From: Crotophaga sulcirostris
Lineage: Eukaryota > Chordata > Aves > Cuculiformes > Crotophagidae
Assembly: GCA_013397455.1 (NCBI GenBank)
Contig: VYZB01000330.1
Span: 771,137 to 835,136 of the forward strand
DNA: 64,000 nt
Direction: 5' to 3'
The notes under the pieces: generated by a model
What the model saw: the letters and a program-made list of their open reading frames with translations, nothing else
Told to the model about the DNA's origin: nothing
Databases searched by the model: none
Part shown: positions 12,201-19,300 of the stretch, in pieces
Layout: each line of letters begins with the position of its first letter
Numbering within the stretch: position 1 is the stretch's first letter
Position numbers and translations under genes: made by a program

Positions 12201-13802
12201 AGAAATCAAGGTTAATGCAAATAGTGCTGAAGAGGACACCTGCTACGCGACAAGACATAGCACAGTGACAAATCCAATCATCCAATTATAGAGAGCAGCC
12301 CTGCAGAGAAGGACTTGGGGGTGCTGATTGGTGAGAATCACGACATGAGCCAGCAATGTGTGCTCGCAGCCCAGAAGGCCAACAGTGTCCTGGGCTGCAT
12401 CAAAAGAAGTGTGGCCAGTAAGTCAAGGGAGGTGATTCTCCTCTTCTACTCTGCTCTCGTGAGACCCTACCTGGAGTATTGTATCCAGTTCTGGAATCTT
12501 CAACAAAAGAAGGATATGGAACTGTTGGAATGAGTCCAGAGAAGGACCACAAAGATGATCAGAGGGCCTCTGCTATGAGGACAGGCTGAGAGGGCTGGGG
12601 TTGTTCAGTCTGGAGAAGGCGCAGAAGGGACCTTATAGCAGCCTTCCAGTACCTGAATGGGGCCTAAAAGAAAGATGGGAAGGGACTTTTTACAAGGGCA
12701 AGTAGTGATGGGATGAGGGGGAATGGCTTTAAATTGAAAGGGGAGAGATATGGATTAGACATTAGGAAAAAATTCTTCCACAATGAGGGTGGTGAGATGC
12801 TAGCACAGGTTGCCCAGGGAAGCTGTGGATGCCCCCTCCCTGGAAGTGTTGAAGGCCAGGTTGGATGGGGCCTTGAGCAGCCTGGGCTGGTGGGAGATGT
12901 CCCTGCCCATGGCAGGGGGGCTGGAACTGGATGGTCTTTAAGGTCCCTTCCAACCTAAAACATTCTATGATTCAATTAGAAGCTTGAGCTACCTGTACAG
13001 AGAGAGGACAAGCCTTGCAAATGTACCTTCATGTCTCAATCAATCCACGAAAACAGTAAAAGTAAGATAGCAATTCCTTTTCCCCTCTGTTTTTCCTCGT
13101 TATAAAAGCTCATCCACAGAGGAGCTCGGTGAGACAATGAAAGGGGAACCCCAAATAATTTGGTGCCAAGCTACTCCCAAACCCATCCACAGATCCACCA
13201 GCCACCACCTCTGTACACCCAGAGGAACATAGACACAACAGCAGGCAGGAACTCAAATTTTGGGTTGGAAGGGACCTTAAAGATCAACCCATTCCAACTC
13301 CCCTGCCATGGGCAGGGACACCTCCCACCAGATCAGGTTGCTCAAAGCCTCATCCAACCTGGCCTTGAACACTTCCAGGGAGGGGGCAGCCACAGCTTCC
13401 CTGGGCAACCTGTGCTAGCATCTCACCACCCTCATCATGGAGAATTTCTTCCTAATGTCTAATCTAAATCTTCCCCCTTCCATTTGAAGCCATTCCCCTC
13501 ATCCTGTCACTACTTGCCCTTGTAAAAAGTCCCTTCCCAGCTTTCCTGTTGGCCCACAGGACTACAAAACCAGGACTCCTGAGGCTATCTCAGCAGAGTT
13601 ACCATGGGTGGGGGCACCCATCACCACGGGTCAGGAGCAGCAGCTCCCCGCTCACCCTCTGAGCTCAGAGACAGGAGATGAGGCGAGGCCTGCGCTTACC
13701 CGCGTCCTCCCTGCGCATGGCCCTCTCCAGCTGCTTCACCTCCTTCTCCAGCGTGACCGCCAGCCCGCGCAGCCCACTGAAGAAGCCCGTCGACAACTCC
13801 AT
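3167..13802 (-). CDS. SKA3: Spindle and kinetochore-associated protein 3, complete, nine coding exons
   Basis: SKA3 is a subunit of the SKA complex, which binds microtubules and stabilises their attachment to the Ndc80 complex at the outer kinetochore. Joining nine minus-strand exons (13802-13700, 11706-11642, 9952-9787, 9019-8593, 5858-5758, 4963-4785, 4571-4359, 4183-4065, 3200-3167) gives 1407 nt, or 468 residues plus stop. All junctions are GT/AG and all phases close. Residues 1-111 are the helical N-terminal part used in complex assembly. The middle and C-terminal parts are probably disordered but keep strongly conserved blocks, including [14 protein letters not shown] and [14 protein letters not shown] in exon 4 and IPDDVLQ-ILSKYN across exons 7-8. 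The start ATG at 13802 lies in the CpG island. From memory the human protein is about 412 aa, so this one is longer, partly through an extended tail after the KEN motif. One of the two human Cdk1 TP sites is replaced by proline. Confidence 0.95.
3201..4064 (-). other. SKA3 intron 8
   Basis: AT-rich intron between the KEN exon and the terminal exon. I see no repeat or exon in it. Confidence 0.75.
4065..4183 (-). CDS. SKA3: SKA3 coding exon 8 (residues 419-457, plus two bases)
   Basis: Encodes [20 protein letters not shown] through FTDYCDKEN. The ILSKYN start and KEN near the end match human LLSKYN and the terminal KEN. The acceptor is TTTCCTGTAG and the donor AACAG|GTATGA. Confidence 0.9.
4359..4571 (-). 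CDS. SKA3: SKA3 coding exon 7 with the Cdk1-site region (residues 348-418)
   Basis: A 213-nt phase-0 exon encoding [10 protein letters not shown] through [20 protein letters not shown] and [13 protein letters not shown]. It corresponds to human [22 protein letters not shown]. The first TP site is kept and the second is changed to PP. The acceptor is CTTTTGCAG. The donor is CAG|GTTAGT, GT but off consensus at +3. Confidence 0.93.
4785..4963 (-). CDS. SKA3: SKA3 coding exon 6 (residues 288-347)
   Basis: Encodes [20 protein letters not shown] and so on to KWLKPEAK. The FCTPVVK segment matches human FCTPGLK. The acceptor is GAATTTCAG and the donor AAG|GTAGTA, which is weak at +5. The exon ends in phase 0. 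An in-frame TGA in intron sequence bounds the frame upstream. Confidence 0.9.
4964..5757 (-). other. SKA3 intron 5 with a short CA microsatellite
   Basis: Contains a (CA)n run at about 5019-5034 and otherwise AT-rich unique sequence with a repeated CAAATAAGGATTTGAAGGATTTA-type motif near 5472-5500. No exon is seen. Confidence 0.7.
5758..5858 (-). CDS. SKA3: SKA3 coding exon 5 (residues 254-287, plus one base)
   Basis: Encodes a lysine-rich, low-conservation linker: [19 protein letters not shown] then [15 protein letters not shown]. The acceptor is GTTTTTCAG and the donor AATG|GTAAG. I place it by splice signals and phase continuity rather than by strong homology. Confidence 0.85.
5859..8592 (-). 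other. SKA3 intron 4
   Basis: AT-rich intron of 2.7 kb. It holds a short CR1 tail at 7508-7561 and a low-complexity TTATTAATA/ATATAAATAA block at 8030-8102. No exon is seen. Confidence 0.75.
7508..7561 (+). repeat. CR1 3' tail fragment
   Basis: GTTGGACTCTATGATCTCAA, then AGGTCTTTTTCAACC and ATTCTATGAT. This is the 3' end of a CR1 in plus orientation, including its octamer tail. Only about 55 bp remain. Confidence 0.85.
8593..9019 (-). CDS. SKA3: SKA3 coding exon 4 (residues 112-253, plus two bases)
   Basis: The largest exon (427 nt). It opens with an acidic [10 protein letters not shown] stretch. It then contains [10 protein letters not shown] and the strongly conserved block [14 protein letters not shown] / [13 protein letters not shown] / CLNEDYTM. 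Several SP/TP dipeptides are visible. The acceptor is TCTCCAACAG and the donor AAGAT|GTGAGT. Confidence 0.95.
9020..9786 (-). other. SKA3 intron 3
   Basis: AT-rich unique sequence with an A-run at 9126-9136. No repeat family or exon is recognised. Confidence 0.7.
9787..9952 (-). CDS. SKA3: SKA3 coding exon 3 (residues 57-111, plus one base)
   Basis: Encodes [10 protein letters not shown] through [18 protein letters not shown]. The helical stretch ending in FQKHGYEP matches human YFQKYGYSP. The acceptor CATCCACAAAG follows a CCCTCCC pyrimidine tract, and the donor is GCAG|GTAATA. This exon completes the N-terminal helical region. Confidence 0.93.
10636..11168 (+). repeat. CR1 LINE 3' fragment in SKA3 intron 2
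   Basis: Runs from CAGTCGAGGGAGGTGATTGT through GTGAGACCCCACCTCGAATA to the tail CCTATGATTCTGTGATTG. It covers about 530 bp of the CR1 3' end, plus orientation, antisense to SKA3. Short open frames inside are remnants of the non-coding end, not genes. Confidence 0.93.
11247..11522 (-). repeat. CR1 LINE 3' fragment, inverted relative to the preceding copy
   Basis: Starts TCACAGAATCACAAAATGGT, then GGGTTGGAAGGGACCTTAAA, and ends in CTATCACTGC. It is the reverse complement of a CR1 3' end. Its 3' end faces that of the 10636-11168 copy across about 80 bp, giving a tail-to-tail inverted pair. Confidence 0.93.
11642..11706 (-). CDS. SKA3: SKA3 coding exon 2 (residues 35-56)
   Basis: A 65-nt exon encoding [20 protein letters not shown] then LK, matching the human DFEDYPMRILYDLHSE region. 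The acceptor is ATCAAAG with a weak pyrimidine tract and the donor is AAG|GTAAT. The first codon completes the split G from exon 1. It is too short for ORF finders. The CR1 pair at 10636-11522 lies just downstream in the transcript. Confidence 0.92.
12290..12974 (+). repeat. CR1 LINE 3' fragment in SKA3 intron 1
   Basis: About 685 bp, from AGAGCAGCCCTGCAGAGAAG through GCCAACAGTGTCCTGGGCTG to TTCCAACCTAAAACATTCTA and TGATTC. Plus orientation, with a recognisable 3' tail. It is the longest CR1 piece in the window. Confidence 0.95.
13258..13555 (-). repeat. CR1 LINE 3' fragment, tail-to-tail with the previous copy
   Basis: Starts TTTGGGTTGGAAGGGACCTT and ends near GCTTTCCTGTTGGCCC. Reverse-complement CR1, lacking the terminal octamers. 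It ends about 145 bp from the SKA3 exon 1 donor. Confidence 0.93.
13700..13802 (-). CDS. SKA3: SKA3 coding exon 1 (residues 1-34, plus one base)
   Basis: It begins with ATG at 13802-13800 and encodes [20 protein letters not shown] and on to REDA. It aligns with the human start, where FCGKLRSLASTL matches [11 protein letters not shown] here. The donor is CGCGG|GTAAG (13699-13695) and the exon ends in phase 1. It sits inside the CpG island. Long open frames on both strands across 13.67-14.46 kb overlap it but are shadows of the GC-rich sequence. Confidence 0.95.
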
Positions 13803-13997
13803 CGCCCACGGGGAAGCACAGAGTCCCAGACCGAGCGAACGGGCGCTAAAGAGCGCTGACGGCCGCCCTGGGGCCGGGGCCGCCGGCGCCGCCGCTGAGA
13901 GCGGCCCTGAGGGAGGGCGAGGGCGCGCGCCGCCTGAGGAGAGCGGCTCCCGCGCGCCGCCAGCTTTGAACCGCGGGCCCCGCCCACGCTGGCGAAC

Positions 13998-14132
13998 TCT
14001 CGCGAGAACAGCCTCTCGCTCCCCCGCCAGAGCTGGGGAAATCTCGCGAGAACAGCCGTCCCACCCGCCCGCCAACGCTCGAAAATTCTCGCGAGAACAA
14101 CCGCCCGCCGGCTGTCGGGAAATCTCGCGAGA
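13998..14132. promoter_or_regulatory. Array of four TCTCGCGAGA elements
   Basis: Exact copies of the ten-base palindrome TCTCGCGAGA occur at 13998-14007, 14042-14051, 14087-14096 and 14123-14132. Each is followed by AC. Spacing is 44, 45 and 36 bp, consistent with tandem duplication of a roughly 44-bp unit. This motif is known in TATA-less CpG-island promoters, often bidirectional ones, where its activity depends on CpG methylation; ZBTB33 (Kaiso) is a reported binder. Confidence 0.9.
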
Positions 14133-14153
14133 ACGCCCGCCCGCCCGCCTGTC

Positions 14154-14162
14154 GCCATCTTG
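14154..14162 (-). promoter_or_regulatory. YY1-type site at the MRPL57 start region
   Basis: GCCATCTTG is the reverse of CAAGATGGC, the YY1 core common in the first exon of mitochondrial and ribosomal genes. It lies 19 bp before the MRPL57 exon 1 donor, so exon 1 probably starts a few tens of bases upstream. Confidence 0.6.
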
Positions 14163-14326
14163 CTTCCCGCCGCCGGGGTTGGTGAGTGAGGGTGGGTGGC
14201 TTCGTGATGCCTCAGCGGTGCCCGCCGGTCCTGCCAGTGCGGGCAGCCGGGGGTTCCGTGTGCCTGAGTCCCTGTGCCTGGGTTCTCTGTGTGTGGGTTT
14301 CCTGTGCTGGGTTACGTGTGCCAGGG

Positions 14327-14787
14327 TCACAGAATCAGAGAACCGTGGAAGGGTTTGGGTTGGGAGGGACCTTAAAGATCAACCAATTCCAACTCCCCTG
14401 CCATGGGCAGGGACACCTCCCACCAGATCAGGTTGCTCAAAGCCTCATCCAACCTGGCCTTGAACACCTCCAGGGAGGAGACATCCACAGCTTCCCTGGG
14501 CAGCCTGTGTCTCACCACCCTCATTGTGAAGAATTTCTTCCTAATGGCTAACCTAAATCTTCCCCCTTTCAATTTAAAGCTATTCCCCCTCATCCTATCC
14601 CTACTTGTCTTGTAAAGTCTTCCCCAGCTTTCTCATCATCCTTTCAGGCCTGCTATAATGCCTCCCCAGAGCCTTCTCTTCTCCAGGCTGAACAACCCCA
14701 ACTCTCTCAGCCTGTCCTCGTATGGGAGGTGCTCCAGCCCTCTGGTCGTCTTCGTGACCCTCCTCTGGACTCATTCCAAGAGGGTCC
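14327..14787 (-). repeat. CR1 LINE 3' fragment in MRPL57 intron 1
   Basis: Starts GTCACAGAATCAGAGAACCG, then GGGTTTGGGTTGGGAGGGAC, and ends near CCTCCTCTGGACTCATTCCA. Reverse-complement CR1 of about 460 bp, inserted about 145 bp downstream of MRPL57 exon 1. Confidence 0.93.
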
Positions 14788-14889
14788 CTGTGCTGGGTTT
14801 GGTGTGCCCAGGTTCCCTATGCTGGGTTGCTTGTACCAGGGTGCCTGTGCCCAGCTCCTTGTTACAAAGGGATGTAAAATCCATGTGGC

Positions 14890-15000
14890 TGTGGTGCTCA
14901 GGGACAGGGTTCAGTGGTGGGCTGGGCAGTGCTGGGTGAAGGGTTGGACTCGATGACCTTGAAGGCCTTTTCCAACCTTTATGGTTCCTTGATTCCATGG
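14890..15000 (+). repeat. CR1 3' tail fragment, head-to-head with the preceding copy
   Basis: CAGTGCTGGGTGAAGGGTTG, then GACTCGATGACCTTGAAGGC and CTTTTCCAACC. This is the end of a different CR1 subfamily, similar to the fragment at 7508-7561, with a decayed octamer tail. Confidence 0.85.
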
Positions 15001-15924
15001 TTTGTCACAGGGCTTCTTCACCCCAAGCACGGGCAGGGAATCCTTCTCCCCAGCGCTCTGCTGCACCAGCTGGAACCTGCCAAGAGCTGTTGGGTTGCCC
15101 AGCTGCCCGGGTGGCCCGTGTGGCAGGGGAGAGGCCTGCTGGGCAGTTGTGCCCCCACAAAGCTCCACGGCTTCATTTCCCAACTGGACCAGAGAGTGAA
15201 GCGTCACTGTGGGGTTGTACCATGGGAATGGGGTTTGGCAGGTTGGCTTTCCTCAGCAGCAACGCTGCGTTATGGTGGGTCTGAGTGCTTGGCCAACGTG
15301 TTAGTTGATGAAGATACCGTGTAATGATAGAGTTAGGCATGTTTAGGCTTAATAAATAGGATAATGAGGAGCACAAGTGTCAAATCTAAATGCAGCTTGA
15401 CTTTTCTTGCCTCATTGTCACACCTGTGTGTTATGCTGGACACTGTATGCATGCTTTCTACGTAACGTTGGTTGGGTCTAATATAGGATGTTGGTTTTGT
15501 CTACTAAACCTGATATTCCCTAGTTCAAAACCAAGACTAGATCATTGTGTTCTTATGGAGAGACTGTAGGTCAAAACTTAATATCAAGGAAAGGCCAGAT
15601 GTGGATCTAGCAGATGGACCTGGAAATACTCCCTGTGTTGACAATGCAGTTAGCTATTTGAAGAAGGAATGAATGACACAAATTCTTTGTTAACAGTATC
15701 TGAGACTGGATTTTTAATAAATAATTTGTGGAAGACATGCTTTAATCTCAACATAAGGATAACTGAGTAAACTCTTAGTTGAATATTTTCCTTTCCCTTT
15801 TCTCGTCTTAAGTTTCCAGGCAGTGGAATCAGTGTGTGGATTTTTCATTTTTCTTGTTAATTTTTCTATTTTTTTTCCCTAATATCATGAGCATTTTATA
15901 TTCTTGTCTGTATTTTAGGGCATA

Positions 15925-16236
15925 ATGTTTTTAACAACAGTATTACTCCGGAAGAGAATTCCTGGAGGTCAATGGATTGGAAAATACAGGCGGCCAAGGG
16001 CGGTTACCCTTACAATGAAGCAAGCAATGATCCGAAGGTTGGAAATTGAAGCAGAGAATGAATATTGGCTGAGTCGACCTTACCTGACACGGGAACAGGA
16101 GTACAAACATAACACAGAGGAGAGACGTGCAAGATGGGAAGTTTTCAAAAGCCGGACAGGAGCCAAGTTCCCTGAGCACAGATATATTGGCGATCATTTA
16201 AACCACTTAAATGTGTCGAAGAAGTGGACATCGTGA
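15925..16236 (+). CDS. MRPL57: Mitochondrial large ribosomal subunit protein mL63 (MRP63)
   Basis: mL63 is a small, basic structural protein of the mitochondrial 39S subunit. The 103-residue frame is uninterrupted in one exon, as in human, whose protein is 102 aa. Conserved blocks are [10 protein letters not shown] at residues 16-25, [20 protein letters not shown] at about 35-54, TREQEY, and [20 protein letters not shown] near the C-terminus. The start follows an acceptor (TGTATTTTAG, ending 15918) by only six bases, so the 5'UTR is mostly the separate exon ending at 14181. It shares the CpG-island promoter with SKA3. The basic N-terminus [13 protein letters not shown] fits mitochondrial import. 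No damage is seen. Confidence 0.97.
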   Translation: MFLTTVLLRKRIPGGQWIGKYRRPRAVTLTMKQAMIRRLEIEAENEYWLSRPYLTREQEYKHNTEERRARWEVFKSRTGAKFPEHRYIGDHLNHLNVSKKWTS

Positions 16237-16372
16237 ATAATAAGGTGTATTTATACTTGGCACGTATTATGCACTGCCATGGAATCTGTTGTTGTACCTC
16301 TGGGGGTACTTTTGTAACTCATTAGAATAAGCGTTGATGACAAATGAGACTTCACAGTATATGAAATCCTAC

Positions 16373-16378
16373 ATTAAA
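16373..16378 (+). terminator. MRPL57: Probable MRPL57 poly(A) signal
   Basis: ATTAAA lies 137 bp after the stop codon and is followed by a T/GT-rich stretch (CATGTTTTCTTATTGTTGTC), as expected of a cleavage region. A second, stronger-looking plus-strand AATAAA at 17574-17579, followed by GTGTTGTTATT, could make a longer 3'UTR. Confidence 0.55.
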
Positions 16379-16399
16379 TGTGGTCCTACAGAACTGTGC

Positions 16400-19300
16400 A
16401 TGTTTTCTTATTGTTGTCCCTTTAGGAAGACAGTTCTTTCTCTGGCTGTCTACCATCTGCCTGCCTTCTGTTCTTGAGGGGTTCTCTGTAAAACAGTGTG
16501 TGTTACCAAGTGCAACGATGATGAGTTGAACCAGATGTCCAGCTTCACCCATTTCCTTTTGAAAGCTAGAACACACCTGCTTCGTTGAAAGGGATTAAAG
16601 GCTGGCACTGACCAGATGGCCCTAACCCAGGCACTCTCCCTTCTGAAGGGGTACTTCTGTATGCTTCAGTATTTAAGACATAACTGATTGTACACAGTGT
16701 TCCCTTCATCGGGCAGGCAAGGACCGAGATGAACTAGAATTACAAAGTTAGGTGTTTGAGGCTGGAACTCACAGAAGATTGTAAAATGTTCCATTTTTTT
16801 AGAACTTTTGGGAAAGCATTGTTGAATTTAAATTTAAACAACATTGTCGTGTCAGTGTGGATTTACTGCCTTCTCTTACAGAGATTATTTCTGATCCAAA
16901 GGAACACAGCTGAGTGGCAATCTGATTTCTAAATCGTGTTTATTGTCCAGAAGGAATATAGTCAGCCAAAAGCAAGAGTTTTTTTATTTCCCCTCTTGAG
17001 ACGAAGGGCCATGGAAGATGAAGACGGGTTAGGAGTGAGCGTAATCCTAGGTTTGTTGCAGCTGGAGTGTAAAAACTGTGGAACAGTTACACTGTTTCCC
17101 AGGCAGTCAGTTTCTCACTGATCCAACACTCACAATATGGCTGAGCAATTTTCAGATTCTTTCACGTACTTTTATTAAGTTTTGATGCATTCACTGATGA
17201 ATTCAAGTGTCAAGTCCATTCATATTTTATCACTTTGGAAGAGAGGCCTAAAATGGTACAATGTTTTTATTTAAACATGAATTATACTTCAGAGAGGTAT
17301 GAACAGGTCTGAACACTGATGTACAAAATCTTGAATGCACTTTCAATGGTTAGAAATGGCTTAAGATAACATTTATGGAAAAGCGTACATACAGGGAGAT
17401 TGCACAATACAATTAAAACATGAAAAAAACCTTCCAGGCAAAGCAATGTGATTGTGTATTTAATTCATTTATAAAAGCCCATTTTAAAAAGTTACTTCAA
17501 GTATTAAACTATAAATGGCAACACGTTTTCTCTGTGCATAGGACTAGTCCTATCTGTAACATACAAAAAATACAATAAATGTGTTGTTATTACATATATC
17601 TTTTATACTCTGCCTCAAATACAGCTCATTACAAGTTTAGGCAGCATGATTAAAAAATAACTGCGGGGACATTGTGATTAGTGCAAATGTTGGTGACTTG
17701 CTGGCAAATACAAAAATAATTGCAGAGTTAACGCAAGGATGTTTAAATCATCTAAGTTAAAAAGGGGAGGGCGAGCAGGATCGCTGCCTCTTTCGGTGAT
17801 ACTTTTATGATTGTAAACTGCTGTTCAGAAAGATTTAAGTTTCTGACAATAAAGCTGATATAGCAAGAGGTTAAGAGACAAATTAGAGGAACATGCTAAG
17901 CATGCGAGTTGTCGGCAAAGCGATGTAAACGGAAAGGGAGCTGCCTGTCACTGTCGATGCTTTGGTGCCAATAAAGGTCATCCCAATACTTCATCCTCAG
18001 CACATCTGCTTGACTGCTGAGCATGTGCTCTCTGTTTCTTGGGGATGAGAAGAAAGATGGGGGAACACCTTCCCCCCCCCCCAGGCCCAAAAACGAAAGC
18101 AATCCTGTAAACATTATTGGGCTTCACTACCTAATGGAAAAAAGATTCAAGTAATTGCTGCAGAAAACTAAACGGCGAAACACCAGTTTTAACCAACATT
18201 ACAACTAACTACAACTTGCAACTTTATTACATTTCATGACAGTTATGTAGTTAAGAAAAATGCTTATAAAAAGCTGTCAATATATACAAAATAAATCAAT
18301 AGAAATGAGTGTAGTAAGTGTGTTCAATATTATAGCAAATCACTTTATATGCAGCTGCTCTCTTTGGTGCCATTTAGGGACAGAAGAGCCTCTGATGGTG
18401 CACACTGAGCTGTTTTGTAGGTACCGTGGAAGAAGTGTTCTTGATCTGCACTTCAATAGCTGCTATTTGGAGCCTCTGTCAATGTATACCCGAATCTCCT
18501 GATTACCTACAATTTTAGACTGTGTCCTCAAAGAACACAGACGACAAAACTCGAAGTGTTTTTAAAACAAAATTTAATAAATATGGGCAGTCAGTGCTGC
18601 AGATCTAGGCAGATCTGGTTAGTTTATGTCAGTCAATGCACCTCTTAGTAAAGCTGCCAGACACTGATGCTGCTGCAAACGCTGCTTCTTCCCTCTTGGG
18701 GCTCTGGAGAGCTACAGCCTGACCATACATCAAACAGACCAAGAGGTTCTTTGAGTAGATATCAAATAATACTGATATTAATTAAAGAGGCTGTAAAGAC
18801 TGACTTCATTACTTGGATTTGTTGCATTTCAAATATGGTCTGCAGGGCTGCGAGCGCCAGAGGGGCTTTTCTGCGGCACCTGGTTAACAATGAGAGGGGG
18901 AGGTGTAGAAGCAGGCACCCCTCTCCACCCCCTCACCTGCTGACGGCAGGGACTTGCCCTACAAATAGTGCCTGCCAAGGAGGCACCGCGCACCCACTGC
19001 TCCATGGAACCGTCTGAAGAAGTTCTGCTGCTCAACTGGCCTGAGGAAGAACTACTGGACCACCTGTTCCTGAAGAACTACTGCTGGAGGAGCTGCTGCT
19101 GGATAGACAACGTTTTCTTGAGCCCCATTAGAGTGGTGATAATTTTTCTTCCCTCCCCTGCCACTTCTTTCTCTGACTTATCTTATTGTACCTTCTTTTT
19201 CCTTGGCACTACGGTGTACCAGATCGAATCAGAGTTGTGTTGTAGTTCATTCAGCGACATTCGCTGTGTTCAAGGTATCAGATTGTGATCTGAACAGATT

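Larger units (their letters stand above)
11707..13699 (-). other. SKA3 intron 1
   Basis: 2.0 kb intron. About half is CR1 (12290-12974 and 13258-13555, opposite orientations). The remainder, 11707-12289 and 12975-13257, is unique AT-rich sequence with nothing recognised. Confidence 0.8.
13640..14290. promoter_or_regulatory. CpG-island bidirectional promoter of SKA3 and MRPL57
   Basis: GC- and CpG-dense sequence lies between the SKA3 start codon (13802, minus) and the MRPL57 exon 1 donor (14182, plus), with no TATA box evident. It holds four TCTCGCGAGA palindromes at 13998-14132, and GCCATCTTG (14154-14162), a YY1-type site that typically lies just downstream of a start site. The two genes are divergent and their transcripts must start within about 380 bp of each other. 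Long open frames on both strands here are composition artefacts. Confidence 0.9.
14182..15918 (+). other. MRPL57: MRPL57 intron 1
   Basis: Bounded by donor TTG|GTGAGTGAG at 14182 and acceptor TCTGTATTTTAG ending at 15918. It contains a minus-strand CR1 (14327-14787) and a plus-strand CR1 tail (14890-15000). The GC-rich stretch 15000-15290 is unidentified and the rest is AT-rich unique sequence. Confidence 0.85.

Noticed and set aside
13678..14463. 261-codon plus-strand frame and 221-codon minus-strand frame across the CpG island
   Set aside because: They cross SKA3 exon 1, the promoter array and part of a CR1. Stop codons are rare simply because the sequence is GC-rich. Only the first 34 minus-strand codons from 13802 are real.
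18968..19288. Possible retroviral LTR boundary around CTTATTGTACCTTC and the following GC-rich motif
   Set aside because: No TG...CA ends, no primer-binding site and no partner repeat could be identified.
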